Positions 54,001 to 64,000 of a stretch of 64,000 nucleotides of DNA are shown here, in pieces. The position numbers and the translations under genes were made by a program. Under the pieces are notes generated by a model. The model was given only the letters and a program-made list of their open reading frames with translations, made no database searches and was not told the DNA's origin. The DNA is from Planctomycetia bacterium (GTDB taxonomy: Bacteria > Planctomycetota > Phycisphaerae > UBA1845 > UTPLA1). Position 1 is the stretch's first letter. Each line of letters opens with the position of its first letter. Location: the NCBI GenBank assembly GCA_015075745.1, contig JABTTW010000002.1:1-64000 (forward strand). The letters are read 5' to 3'.

Positions 54001-54075
54001 CCGGGCGGACCCGTACCGGGCACGCGAATTGCGGGTCAACCTCTGGGACTAGAATTGTCCAAGAGAGGTGACGCC

Positions 54076-55389
54076 ATGAAGGTACTGATCCTCGGGGCGG
54101 CAGGCCGCGATTTCCATAATTTCAATTGCTGCTATCGGAATAATCCGCAGTATGAGGTGGCCGCCTTCACGGCAACGCAGATTCCCAATATCGAGGGCCG
54201 CAGCTATCCGAGCGAACTGGCCGGTGAGTTGTACCCGAAGGGGATTCCGATCTTTCCCGAAGCGGAGCTGGACTCATTGATTCGCAGCCACGACATCGAC
54301 CTGGCTGTTTTTTCCTATTCCGACGTGCCGCATACCTATGTCATGCACATGGCATCGCGCGTCAACGCGGCGGGCGCGAGCTTCGGCCTGATCGGTACGA
54401 AAAAGACGATGTTGCAGTCGAAAAAGCCGGTCGTCGCCCTGTGCGCCGTCCGGACGGGGTGCGGCAAGAGCCAGACCACGCGGTTCGTCGCAGAGATCCT
54501 TCGTTCGATGGACAAGCGCATCGCGGTGGTGCGGCATCCGATGCCCTACGGCGATTTAAGGAAGCAGATTTGCCAGCGCTTCGGCGAGCTTGCCGATATG
54601 GATCGATTTGACTGCACGATCGAGGAGCGCGAGGAGTACGAACTGCATATCGGCGCCGGCAATCTGCTCTTTGCAGGCGTGGACTATCACAAGATACTCG
54701 CCGCGGCGGAATCAGAAGCGGACGTCATTCTCTGGGACGGCGGCAACAATGATACGCCGTTCTTTAAGCCGGACTTACTTGTGACGGTTGCGGACCCGCA
54801 CCGACCGGGACACGAGGCTGCGTATTACCCGGGCGAGACGAACTTCAGAATGGCGGATGTGATTCTGATCAACAAGGTGAACACGGCGTCGCAGGATGGC
54901 ATCGCAACGATCGAGGCGAACGCCGGGCTGATGAATCCCAAAGCTCGAATCATGTACGGCGATTCGACCATCATCTGTAAGGACTCTGGGCGCATTCGTG
55001 GAAAGCGCGTCCTCGTTATTGAAGACGGGCCCACGCTTACGCATGGCGAAATGCGATATGGGGTAGGTTACATTGCGGCGCAGCAATTCGGAGCGGCAGA
55101 AATTGTCGATCCCCGCCCATACGCCGCAGGCTCGATTAAGCAGGTGTTCAAGAAGTTCTCCCATCTGACCGACGTCCTGCCCGCCATGGGTTATGGTCCG
55201 TCGCAAATCGCCGATCTTGAAGCGACCGTCAACGCGACGCCCTGCGATCTGGTCCTTGTGGGCACTCCGATAGATCTGACCCGGATCATCCAGATCAATA
55301 AGCCCACGTTACGGATCGGATATGAACTCGCCGGCGAGGCCGCCGGGGCGCTTGAGTCAACGATTCGGAGCCACAGCAAACTGTCCTGA
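54076..55389 (+). CDS. Cyclic 2,3-diphosphoglycerate synthetase-like P-loop protein
   Basis: This 437-aa cytoplasmic protein resembles cyclic 2,3-diphosphoglycerate synthetases and related GTPase-like proteins. An N-terminal Rossmann-like region (VLILGAAGRDFHNFN) is followed by a P-loop TGCGKSQTT (about 134-142). A conserved VRHPMPYGDL segment, YHKILAAAESEADVILWDGGNN, INKVNTA and a C-terminal TPIDLTRIIQINKP come after. In hyperthermophilic archaea the enzyme makes a protectant; the bacterial homologues have unproven roles. A GAGAGG site supports the ATG at 54076. It lies between feoB and the NHLP genes, but no operon link is certain. Confidence 0.85.
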   Translation: MKVLILGAAGRDFHNFNCCYRNNPQYEVAAFTATQIPNIEGRSYPSELAGELYPKGIPIFPEAELDSLIRSHDIDLAVFSYSDVPHTYVMHMASRVNAAGASFGLIGTKKTMLQSKKPVVALCAVRTGCGKSQTTRFVAEILRSMDKRIAVVRHPMPYGDLRKQICQRFGELADMDRFDCTIEEREEYELHIGAGNLLFAGVDYHKILAAAESEADVILWDGGNNDTPFFKPDLLVTVADPHRPGHEAAYYPGETNFRMADVILINKVNTASQDGIATIEANAGLMNPKARIMYGDSTIICKDSGRIRGKRVLVIEDGPTLTHGEMRYGVGYIAAQQFGAAEIVDPRPYAAGSIKQVFKKFSHLTDVLPAMGYGPSQIADLEATVNATPCDLVLVGTPIDLTRIIQINKPTLRIGYELAGEAAGALESTIRSHSKLS

Positions 55390-55462
55390 GCCCCAGGGCC
55401 TCACTGGTCCTCACCCATGGCTGACAGGCGGTCCTCAAGGCATGATCCGCCGAACTCTTTCC

Positions 55463-55492
55463 TTGTGGTTCACATGAAGGATGCGTTATCCT
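55463..55492 (+). promoter_or_regulatory. Candidate promoter of the NHLP gene pair
   Basis: TTGTGG (55463-55468) and TATCCT (55487-55492) have an 18-base spacer. The predicted leader would be about 15 bases, directly before the GGAGGG ribosome site. Confidence 0.35.
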
Positions 55493-55513
55493 CACGGGAT
55501 CGGAGGGTGGTTG

Positions 55514-55798
55514 ATGGCGGAAAAGGTCTCACTACGGCGGAGCGTCCGGCGGTTTTTCGATGGCTATCTGACCGCGCTGGGCGCGAAAACACCATTTGCC
55601 CGACTTATCCAGCAAGCCGTGGCCGACGCATCTGTCCGTCGGAAGCTCGTCGATTCGCCGCAGACCACGCTTGCCGAGGCGGGGGTCATCATGCCTGACG
55701 GACTTGACGTGCAAATCGTCGAAAACAGCGATCGGGTGATTCATCTTGTGCTGCCGCCGCTGGTTTCGGCTCAGGCGCAGAAGGGAGGCCACGCATGA
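55514..55798 (+). CDS. NHLP leader-domain protein without core peptide
   Basis: This 94-aa protein has a basic helical N-terminus (1-27) and an NHLP (nitrile hydratase-like leader peptide) domain at about 28-82: ARLIQQAVADASVRRKLVD, TTLAEAGVIMPDGLDVQIVE and VIHLVLPP. In RiPP precursors this domain is followed by Gly-Gly and a core peptide. Here a GG occurs at 91-92 but only two residues follow, so no core remains. The ATG at 55514 has a GGAGGG site; an earlier ATG at 55481 lacks one. Its stop overlaps the next gene by ATGA. It is unlikely to be a precursor and is more likely an interaction protein. Confidence 0.75.
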   Translation: MAEKVSLRRSVRRFFDGYLTALGAKTPFARLIQQAVADASVRRKLVDSPQTTLAEAGVIMPDGLDVQIVENSDRVIHLVLPPLVSAQAQKGGHA

Positions 55799-56433
55799 AG
55801 GCCAATCCGCTGCAGCGCGTGATCGAGCGATCCTGCACCGACGCTACCTTCCGGGCGGCGCTGATCGCGCGGCCGCGCGAGACACTGGTCGAGGCGGGGA
55901 TCGAAGTTCCGCCGGATGTGGAGATACGCGTTCACGAGAACAGCGAAGAGCGGATGTTCATCGTGCTGCCGACGGCCGGGGAATCGACGCTGGGCGGGAC
56001 GCGGGCGAAGCTCCCGGTGGGGGCGGTGGCGAACCTGCCGGCGGGTATTTCGATGGAATGGCGCGAGACGCTTAATCTCCCGCGGCGGACACTGGTGGTT
56101 CGCGGTCAGATCAATTCGACCACGTCGCCGGCGTTTCGGCGTGAGCTTGAGAACGCGTTCTTCGACGTCGATCTGGATATGTCGGGTGTCGAGCACATGG
56201 GGTCGGCGGGGCTCGGTGCGCTGGTCGCGGCGCAGCAGACGCTTCGCGGTCGGGATTGTGCCATGTTCCTGCGGCTGGTTCCCGAGAACATCACGCACCT
56301 GCTGGAGATGTCGGGGCTGCTCAATCTGTTCGATATTCAGGGGGTGGAGGAGTATCGGCAGCTCTTTCCCAAGGGGGCGAAGACGCTCTTCGGGGGAGTC
56401 AGTCCGACGAAACCGATTACCGATCAGAGCTGA
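55795..56433 (+). CDS. NHLP leader domain fused to STAS domain
   Basis: This 212-aa protein joins an NHLP domain (about 4-60; [40 protein letters not shown] and FIVLP) to a STAS domain (about 88-185; [37 protein letters not shown]). The candidate phosphoserine is S137. A Gly-Gly (67-68) lies between them, where a RiPP leader would be cut. STAS domains are phospho-switch regulators; NHLP domains bind modification enzymes or related partners. The start overlaps the upstream stop by ATGA and has a GGGAGG site, so it is translationally coupled. Its 3' end overlaps mnmG tail-to-tail by 10 bases. I know of no standard name for this architecture. Confidence 0.8.
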   Translation: MKANPLQRVIERSCTDATFRAALIARPRETLVEAGIEVPPDVEIRVHENSEERMFIVLPTAGESTLGGTRAKLPVGAVANLPAGISMEWRETLNLPRRTLVVRGQINSTTSPAFRRELENAFFDVDLDMSGVEHMGSAGLGALVAAQQTLRGRDCAMFLRLVPENITHLLEMSGLLNLFDIQGVEEYRQLFPKGAKTLFGGVSPTKPITDQS

Positions 56434-58346
56434 GCGCGCGATCGCCGCTGTCGCTCCAGGTAGAGCATGACCACTGCGATGTCGGCCGGGGTGATGCCGC
56501 TGATGCGCTGGGCCTGGCCGATGGAGCGAGGGTTGATTGTGGTCAGGCGCTCGCGGGCCTCGAAGCGCAGTTCGCGCAGGCTGGAGAAGTCGAAGCCCTC
56601 GGGGATGCGGAAGGCTTCGGCCTTGCGGTGCTTTTCCACTTCTCGTAGTTGTCGCCGGACGTAGCCGTCATACTTCGTCTCAATCTTCACGGATTCAATG
56701 GCCTGATCGACCAGTGATTCTCCGGCGGCGCGAAGGTCGTCGGTCATGGCCGCCTTGCTGCGGGCGACGAGCGTGGCCATCGCGTCGCTTTCATTTCCAC
56801 CCCAATCGAGATCGGTGCGGCCGAACCACTCGGACATGCTCTTGCCGTCGATGCGATGGGTGCGACACCAATGGTTCATCGCCGCGATGGTGGCCTGCTT
56901 GGTTTCGAAGCGGAGCCAGCGGGCTTCGTCGACCAGACCGATCTCGCGGCCGAGCCGGGTCAATCGGGCGTCGGCGTTGTCGCTACGCAGGAGCAGGCGG
57001 TACTCGGCGCGGCTGGTGAACATGCGATAGGGCTCGATGGTCCCCTTGGTGACGAGGTCGTCGATCATGACCGCGATGTAGGCCTGGTCGCGGCCGAGCA
57101 CGATGGGCTCGCGCTCCTGGAGGGAGAGGGCGGCGTTGATGCCGGCCATGAGTCCCTGACCGGCGGCCTCTTCGTAACCGCTGGTGCCGTTGATCTGTCC
57201 GGCGAGGTACAGGCCGGCGACGGGCTTGGTCTCCAGGGTCGGCCTGATCTGGTGGGGGGGTACATAGTCGTACTCGACGGCGTAGCCCCACTGGAGAATC
57301 TTGGCGCGCTCGAGCCCGGGAATGCTGTGGACCATCGGCTCCTGCACGTCGGGGGGGAGGCTGGTGCTGATGCCGTTGCAGTAGATGCGCTCGCTGTCGT
57401 AGCCCTCGGGCTCCAGGAATATCTGGTGTTCGCTTTTGTCGGCGAAGCGGACGACCTTGTCTTCGATGCTGGGGCAGTAGCGCGGGCCGGTGGAGGTGAT
57501 CTGCCCGCTGTACATGGGGGCGCGATCGAGGTTTGCCTTGATGAGGTCGTGGGCAGTGGGACCGGTCCAGGTGATCCAGCAATTGACCTGGCGTGCGTCG
57601 ATGCGGTCATTCATGTAGGAGAAGGGCGCGGGCACGCTGTCGCCGGGTTGGACCTCGAGTCGATCGTAGTCAATTGAGTCCTTGTGGAGGCGCGGGGGCG
57701 TGCCGGTCTTTAGGCGTCCGAGCTCGAAGCCTAAAGACGTAAGGACTCCACTGAGGCCGGTTGCGGCGCCTTCGCCGATTCGACCGCCGTCCGTCTTTCG
57801 TTCGCCGCAGTGCATGAGGGCTCGCAGGAAGGTGCCGGTTGTCACGATGACCCGGCGACAGATAAAGCGACGTCCGTCGGCGAGGCGAATGCCGGTGATG
57901 CGATGCGAAGTGCGCACTCCGTTTGCGATCTGGTCATGCGATTGCGCGGCAGTCATCGATGCGACGTCAATTGACTCGACGAGACCGTCGGCGATGGTGA
58001 GGTTGGGACACTCGGCGAGCAGGTCCTGCACGGCGGATTCGTAGAGGTGCCGATCGCACTGAGCGCGCGGTGCCCAGACGGCGGGGCCCTTGCGACGATT
58101 GAGCATTCGAAACTGGATGCCGGCGCGATCGGTGGCGAGGCCCATTAAGCCGCCGAGGGCGTCGATCTCGCGGACCATCTGGCCCTTGCCGATGCCGCCG
58201 ATGGCGGGATTGCAGCTCATGCGGCCGATGGCACGGCAATTCATCGTGAGCATGAGGGTGGCTGCGCCCATGCGCGAAGCGGCCCATGCCGCCTCCGCGC
58301 CGGCGTGTCCACCGCCGATCACGATGATGTCATAATCGCTTGACAT
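56424..58346 (-). CDS. mnmG: tRNA uridine-34 5-carboxymethylaminomethyl modification enzyme MnmG
   Basis: With MnmE, this FAD protein modifies the wobble uridine of several tRNAs. The 640-aa protein opens with the dinucleotide motif [16 protein letters not shown] and carries the conserved family signatures [29 protein letters not shown] and [16 protein letters not shown], with the typical C-terminal helical region. The start is one of three close ATGs; 58346 gives the most typical N-terminus but no ribosome site is strong. Probably co-transcribed with the upstream MobA-like gene (47-base gap). Confidence 0.96.
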   Translation of the reverse strand: MSSDYDIIVIGGGHAGAEAAWAASRMGAATLMLTMNCRAIGRMSCNPAIGGIGKGQMVREIDALGGLMGLATDRAGIQFRMLNRRKGPAVWAPRAQCDRHLYESAVQDLLAECPNLTIADGLVESIDVASMTAAQSHDQIANGVRTSHRITGIRLADGRRFICRRVIVTTGTFLRALMHCGERKTDGGRIGEGAATGLSGVLTSLGFELGRLKTGTPPRLHKDSIDYDRLEVQPGDSVPAPFSYMNDRIDARQVNCWITWTGPTAHDLIKANLDRAPMYSGQITSTGPRYCPSIEDKVVRFADKSEHQIFLEPEGYDSERIYCNGISTSLPPDVQEPMVHSIPGLERAKILQWGYAVEYDYVPPHQIRPTLETKPVAGLYLAGQINGTSGYEEAAGQGLMAGINAALSLQEREPIVLGRDQAYIAVMIDDLVTKGTIEPYRMFTSRAEYRLLLRSDNADARLTRLGREIGLVDEARWLRFETKQATIAAMNHWCRTHRIDGKSMSEWFGRTDLDWGGNESDAMATLVARSKAAMTDDLRAAGESLVDQAIESVKIETKYDGYVRRQLREVEKHRKAEAFRIPEGFDFSSLRELRFEARERLTTINPRSIGQAQRISGITPADIAVVMLYLERQRRSRAQL

Positions 58347-58393
58347 AAGCGTCATCATAGCCGGGCCGGGGCCGGGCCGCACCGCGAGGGCGA

Positions 58394-59008
58394 TCAGGAG
58401 TCCTGCAGGCGTTCGTAGTCTTCGGGTGTGTTGACGTCGAGCGGCATCGGGGCCGTGGTGATGGGCAGCTCGCGCACGGCGTCGGCGTGCAGTCGGGCGA
58501 GCTCGCTGAGCTTGCGGGTGGCGGGCCAGCCTTCGATTTTCTTGAGCACGTCGATTGAAAAGACGGTGGGGTGTCCTCGACGGCCGCGATAGGTGGCGAT
58601 GAGGATGCCGGGCGGACTTTTGCGCGGGAGTCGCCAGGCCTCGGCGCAGGTGGTGATGAGCCCGCCGGAGACCTGGGGCTGATCGGCGAGGAGTACCATG
58701 ACGCCGTCATCATCAGCGGCTTCGAATTCCTCGAGGATGGTCTGCACGCCGATCTGGACGGACTCGAGCATCTCGCTCTTGGGGTTGTTGTTTCGGGCGA
58801 TGACGAATCGCTCGGGCAGGTCATCGCCGAGGAACTCGTGGACCTCGTGATTGGCCACGACGCAGAGACCGTCGACGCTGGAATCGAGGACGGCGTCGAG
58901 GACGGCCTCGATGATGGTCCCGTCGCGATAGGGGAGGAGCTGCTTGGGGCGGCCCATGCGGCGCGATTGTCCGGCGGCGAGAACGAGAGCAAAAACGCGG
59001 CGCGACAT
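58394..59008 (-). CDS. MobA/MocA-like nucleotidyltransferase
   Basis: This 204-aa protein has the NTP-transferase fold: [20 protein letters not shown] at the N-terminus, VMVLLADQP in the middle and GRRGHPTVF later. Such proteins cytidylylate or guanylylate the molybdenum cofactor. It starts five bases after the XdhC stop and lies in a molybdenum-hydroxylase neighbourhood, so a cofactor-maturation role (MocA type) is likely. CTP versus GTP preference cannot be told. Confidence 0.88.
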   Translation of the reverse strand: MSRRVFALVLAAGQSRRMGRPKQLLPYRDGTIIEAVLDAVLDSSVDGLCVVANHEVHEFLGDDLPERFVIARNNNPKSEMLESVQIGVQTILEEFEAADDDGVMVLLADQPQVSGGLITTCAEAWRLPRKSPPGILIATYRGRRGHPTVFSIDVLKKIEGWPATRKLSELARLHADAVRELPITTAPMPLDVNTPEDYERLQDS

Positions 59009-59013
59009 GGAGG

Positions 59014-59994
59014 CTATTGTACCTGAGTCGGCGAGGTGCGCGCAGCGGGGGGACCATCGACCGGAAAGGGGCCATCGACGCGGGTGGGCTTGTCCTTGCG
59101 GCGCACCTCGACGAGCTGGGCGATGATGCTGACGGCGATTTCCGGGACGGTGACGGCGCCGATGGACAGGCCGATGGGGGCATGGACGCGATCGAGTCTG
59201 GCCCGGTCGACGCCGAGGGCGACGAGGTCGTCGAAGATGAGCTTTACTTTTCGCTTGCTGCCGATCATGCCGATGTAGCGGGCCGGGCTGTCGATGACGG
59301 CTTGCAGGGCCTGCTCGTCGTGATTGTGGCCGCGGGTGACGACGATGACGTAGGTGTTTTCGTTGATGGGCTGGGCGGAAAGGGTTTGGGCGATATCTCC
59401 GACGACGGCGCTGATGGGCGGGGGCAGGCGCGACGGACCGCACAGGTCGGCGCGGTCGTCGATGACTGTGACGTCGAAGTCGAGCGGGACGGCGAGGCGT
59501 GCGACTTCGCAGCCGACGTGGCCGGCGCCGGCGATGATCAGGCGGGCGGGGGCTTCGATGTGGAGGCGGTATTCTTCCAGCTTGTCGGCCTCACCGACGC
59601 GCAGGGGGACATCGACGCTCAGCCCTTTTTCGAGGAGGTGGACGGCCTCGGCGAAAGGAGCGGCTTGCTCTTCGCTGCGAATGGGCGTCACGGCGACACG
59701 CATGGTTCCGCCGCAGATGAGACCATCGTCCCAGCCGTAGTCGTGGTCGAGCTTGAAGGTGAGCAGGGAAGACTCGTCTCGCTGGAGCAATTCAAGGGCG
59801 CGCTTGCGGACTTCGGCCTCTACGCATCCGCCGCCGAGGGTGCCTTCAGTGGTCATGTTCTCGTGTAGGAGCATCGCCGCGCCGGCGGCCTGGGGGGTTG
59901 AGCCGTAGGAACCGACAACAGTGCAGAGAGCGACGCGCCGGCGCTGTTCGACCTGGCGAGCGAGCGAGCGGAAGATGGAGACGAAGGGGTTCAT
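59014..59994 (-). CDS. xdhC: XdhC-family molybdenum hydroxylase maturation protein
   Basis: This 326-aa cytoplasmic protein is a maturation factor that handles the molybdenum cofactor of xanthine dehydrogenase-type enzymes. It has the XdhC N-terminal domain (CTVVGSYGSTPQAAGAAML, GTLGGGCVEAEV) and a Rossmann-like C-terminal domain (RLIIAGAGHVGCEVARLA, YIGMIGSKRK, IGLSIGAVTVPEIAVSI). ATG 59994 was preferred over a GTG at 60006. It lies between the MobA-like gene and a toxin-antitoxin pair, downstream of the hydroxylase itself. Confidence 0.93.
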   Translation of the reverse strand: MNPFVSIFRSLARQVEQRRRVALCTVVGSYGSTPQAAGAAMLLHENMTTEGTLGGGCVEAEVRKRALELLQRDESSLLTFKLDHDYGWDDGLICGGTMRVAVTPIRSEEQAAPFAEAVHLLEKGLSVDVPLRVGEADKLEEYRLHIEAPARLIIAGAGHVGCEVARLAVPLDFDVTVIDDRADLCGPSRLPPPISAVVGDIAQTLSAQPINENTYVIVVTRGHNHDEQALQAVIDSPARYIGMIGSKRKVKLIFDDLVALGVDRARLDRVHAPIGLSIGAVTVPEIAVSIIAQLVEVRRKDKPTRVDGPFPVDGPPAARTSPTQVQ

Positions 59995-60036
59995 GGGCGG
60001 GCTCACGATGAAAACGGTTTGCTTCGAGTCCCCAAA

Positions 60037-60369
60037 TCAATAGAGAACAAGGACAGACGCCTGCTTATCGTGGTCAAACTCCTGAATCACGCGCTGATGC
60101 GATCGCATGATCTCCACGATCATGTCGGTTGAGCAGTTACCTCGCCTTATCCAAATAACTTTGGGCGGGAATCCCTCCATCACACTCCGTTCGTGGAAAT
60201 CCGAGTCTTTGCTCACGATGGTGAATCCATTTGTTCGAGCGTATTGCCAAACCTCCGAGTCTGCCGCAGCGGCCAGCCCTACGTTTCTAACATGAGCCGA
60301 ACCGGGAAAAGGCAGCTCGAGTTCTTTGACAAGTCGATCGGAGAGGTTCCGATCGAATAAGAGTTTCAC
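60037..60369 (-). CDS. DUF5615 PIN-like toxin
   Basis: This 110-aa protein matches the DUF5615/PIN-like layout: KLLFDRNLSDRLV, HVRNVGLAAAADSEVWQYA and a late IVSKDSDF acidic motif. The Asp pattern suggests a PIN-type nuclease. It starts with GTG, overlapping the upstream DUF433 gene by GTGA, so it is translationally coupled. With DUF433 it forms a predicted toxin-antitoxin pair. Confidence 0.85.
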   Translation of the reverse strand: MKLLFDRNLSDRLVKELELPFPGSAHVRNVGLAAAADSEVWQYARTNGFTIVSKDSDFHERSVMEGFPPKVIWIRRGNCSTDMIVEIMRSHQRVIQEFDHDKQASVLVLY

Positions 60370-60590
60370 TTAGCAACTGCCTGAAGATGACGCTCACGAT
60401 CAGCCGCGAAGCTCAGACAGGCGGTAATGTCGGATGGCTTGAGGTCAGGGAAGTCACGCAGGATGTCCTCGTGGCTCATCCCGGAGGAAAGATAATCGAG
60501 AATGTCATAGACGGTGATGCGCAGCCCTCGAATGCAAGGCTTGCCGCCGCGTTTTCCAGGTTCCAGCGTGATGATCTGTCGATAGTCCAT
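60366..60590 (-). CDS. DUF433 antitoxin-like protein
   Basis: This 74-aa protein carries the DUF433 pattern RGGKPCIRGLRITVYDILDYL and SHEDILRDFPDLKPSDITACL, a helix-turn-helix-type DNA-binding region of antitoxins. It overlaps the DUF5615 gene by four bases and probably represses the pair. The cassette is inserted within the xdh cluster on the same strand. Confidence 0.88.
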   Translation of the reverse strand: MDYRQIITLEPGKRGGKPCIRGLRITVYDILDYLSSGMSHEDILRDFPDLKPSDITACLSFAADRERHLQAVAK

Positions 60591-60677
60591 AAACGATTCT
60601 CGAATTGCAGCGATCCAAGCTAATTATACATCGATCAAACTTTGCCGACCAGGAAATACGGCGATGCAGATTCCTGG

Positions 60678-63398
<2,721 letters not shown>

Positions 63399-63621
63399 GA
63401 CGCTGGATCCTCTGGGGTCGAAAGGGCGACTCTCTTCATGATATCGACTCGCGCAGGATCATTCAAAAAATCGGGGCGATTGTCTCGCCGCCGAACCCCT
63501 CCCGTTTGACCGGCATTGGCCATCGACATAGCATCGCGGGCACTATTGAATGCAGACCCAGTCAAGCCGATTCGCCCTGCAGCGATAGTCGGGCGAGCCT
63601 TGACCCAATGAGGACTCAGTC

Positions 63622-64000
63622 ATGAGGGGACGCCGATTCGGGGGAATTTTCTTAACAATTATCATGGCCATTGGCGCGATCACGTCTGCGACCGGCGCAA
63701 ATACCACGGCGGACGGCGTGCTGGGGCAGGGTAATTTCGTCGACAATGCGCCCAACCCGCCGGTCGGGAGTCCGACGGCGGCGAATCTGGCGCTTTCAAA
63801 CGCCGCACACCTGGCTGTTTCACCCGACGGAAGAATTTACGTGTCCGACCCCGATAATCATCGCGTGTTGAGTTGGCCGACGGCGCGGCTTCTTGCCAAC
63901 GGCGCGCCGGCCGACATGGTTATCGGCCAGCCGGATTTTGTGAGTGCCGTCCCGAACAATGGTGGACTCAGCGCGTCAAGTCTGTTTCTCCCGCAGGGGG
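63622..64000 (+). CDS. Exported NHL-repeat protein (partial, runs off window)
   Basis: The gene begins at the ATG at 63622 with a GAGG site, has a signal peptide (ending near TSATGA), and continues past the window end. The mature part begins NHL beta-propeller repeats (HLAVSPDGRIYVSDPDNHRV and ADMVIGQPDF). Secreted NHL proteins are common in planctomycetes. Only the first 126 residues are visible. Confidence 0.8.
   Translation, partial: MRGRRFGGIFLTIIMAIGAITSATGANTTADGVLGQGNFVDNAPNPPVGSPTAANLALSNAAHLAVSPDGRIYVSDPDNHRVLSWPTARLLANGAPADMVIGQPDFVSAVPNNGGLSASSLFLPQG

Noticed and set aside
55514..56433. Reading the NHLP genes as RiPP precursors
   Set aside because: Neither has a core peptide and there is no cyclase, protease or exporter next to them. 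One is fused to a STAS domain.

Overview
The window looks like the chromosome of a member of the Planctomycetota, perhaps near the Phycisphaerae. This is inferred from gene content, not proven. The clues are an 11-kb exported TPR gene in a MoxR/DUF58/VWA operon, an exported GH13 enzyme ending in a dockerin-like EF-hand tail, many small lipoproteins, an SPFH/NfeD pair, NHLP-domain proteins, high GC content, and frequent GTG or TTG starts. There are no rRNA genes, phage, insertion sequences or CRISPR arrays. One tRNA, tRNA-Ser(GGA), is present.

Layout. 0-5.6 kb: an AAA+ ATPase divergent from aroC, two lipoproteins, a small orphan protein and mdh. 5.7-11 kb: an hsp20-lon stress unit running into an ABC solute-binding protein and a single permease. 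11-16.6 kb: a TIM-barrel isomerase-like protein, an M48 protease, a periplasmic LTxxQ-like protein, a small monooxygenase/membrane-protein pair and a glycosyltransferase. 16.7-24.9 kb: tRNA-Ser, a SWIM-domain protein, small proteins, arginine deiminase and ornithine carbamoyltransferase, then a 1.25-kb non-coding stretch with a duplicated 100-bp structured repeat. 25-44.2 kb: one minus-strand operon of a 3702-aa exported TPR protein, a Cys-rich coiled-coil membrane protein, a MoxR ATPase, a DUF58 protein and two membrane VWA proteins. 44.7-50.6 kb: a secreted GH13 enzyme, a STAS protein, a tiny CxxC protein, and flotillin with NfeD. 51-54 kb: an HU-like protein and feoAB under a well-formed promoter with a Fur-like operator. 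54-56.4 kb: a cyclic-2,3-diphosphoglycerate-synthetase-like P-loop protein, then two translationally coupled genes carrying NHLP (RiPP-leader-like) domains, the second fused to a STAS domain. 56.4-63.4 kb: mnmG, a MobA-like nucleotidyltransferase, XdhC, a DUF433/DUF5615 toxin-antitoxin pair, and a fused iron-sulfur/molybdopterin hydroxylase. The window ends inside an exported NHL-repeat protein.

Functional links. The MoxR operon resembles Bat (aerotolerance) systems, in which a MoxR ATPase acts with VWA proteins at the membrane, here with an unusually large periplasmic TPR scaffold. XdhC and the MobA-like protein would mature the molybdenum hydroxylase. FeoA/FeoB import ferrous iron. HSP20 and Lon handle misfolded protein. 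The least explained unit is the NHLP plus NHLP-STAS pair: it keeps RiPP leader folds, each followed by a Gly-Gly, but has no core peptide and no modification enzymes nearby, which suggests that the leader fold has been reused in signalling.
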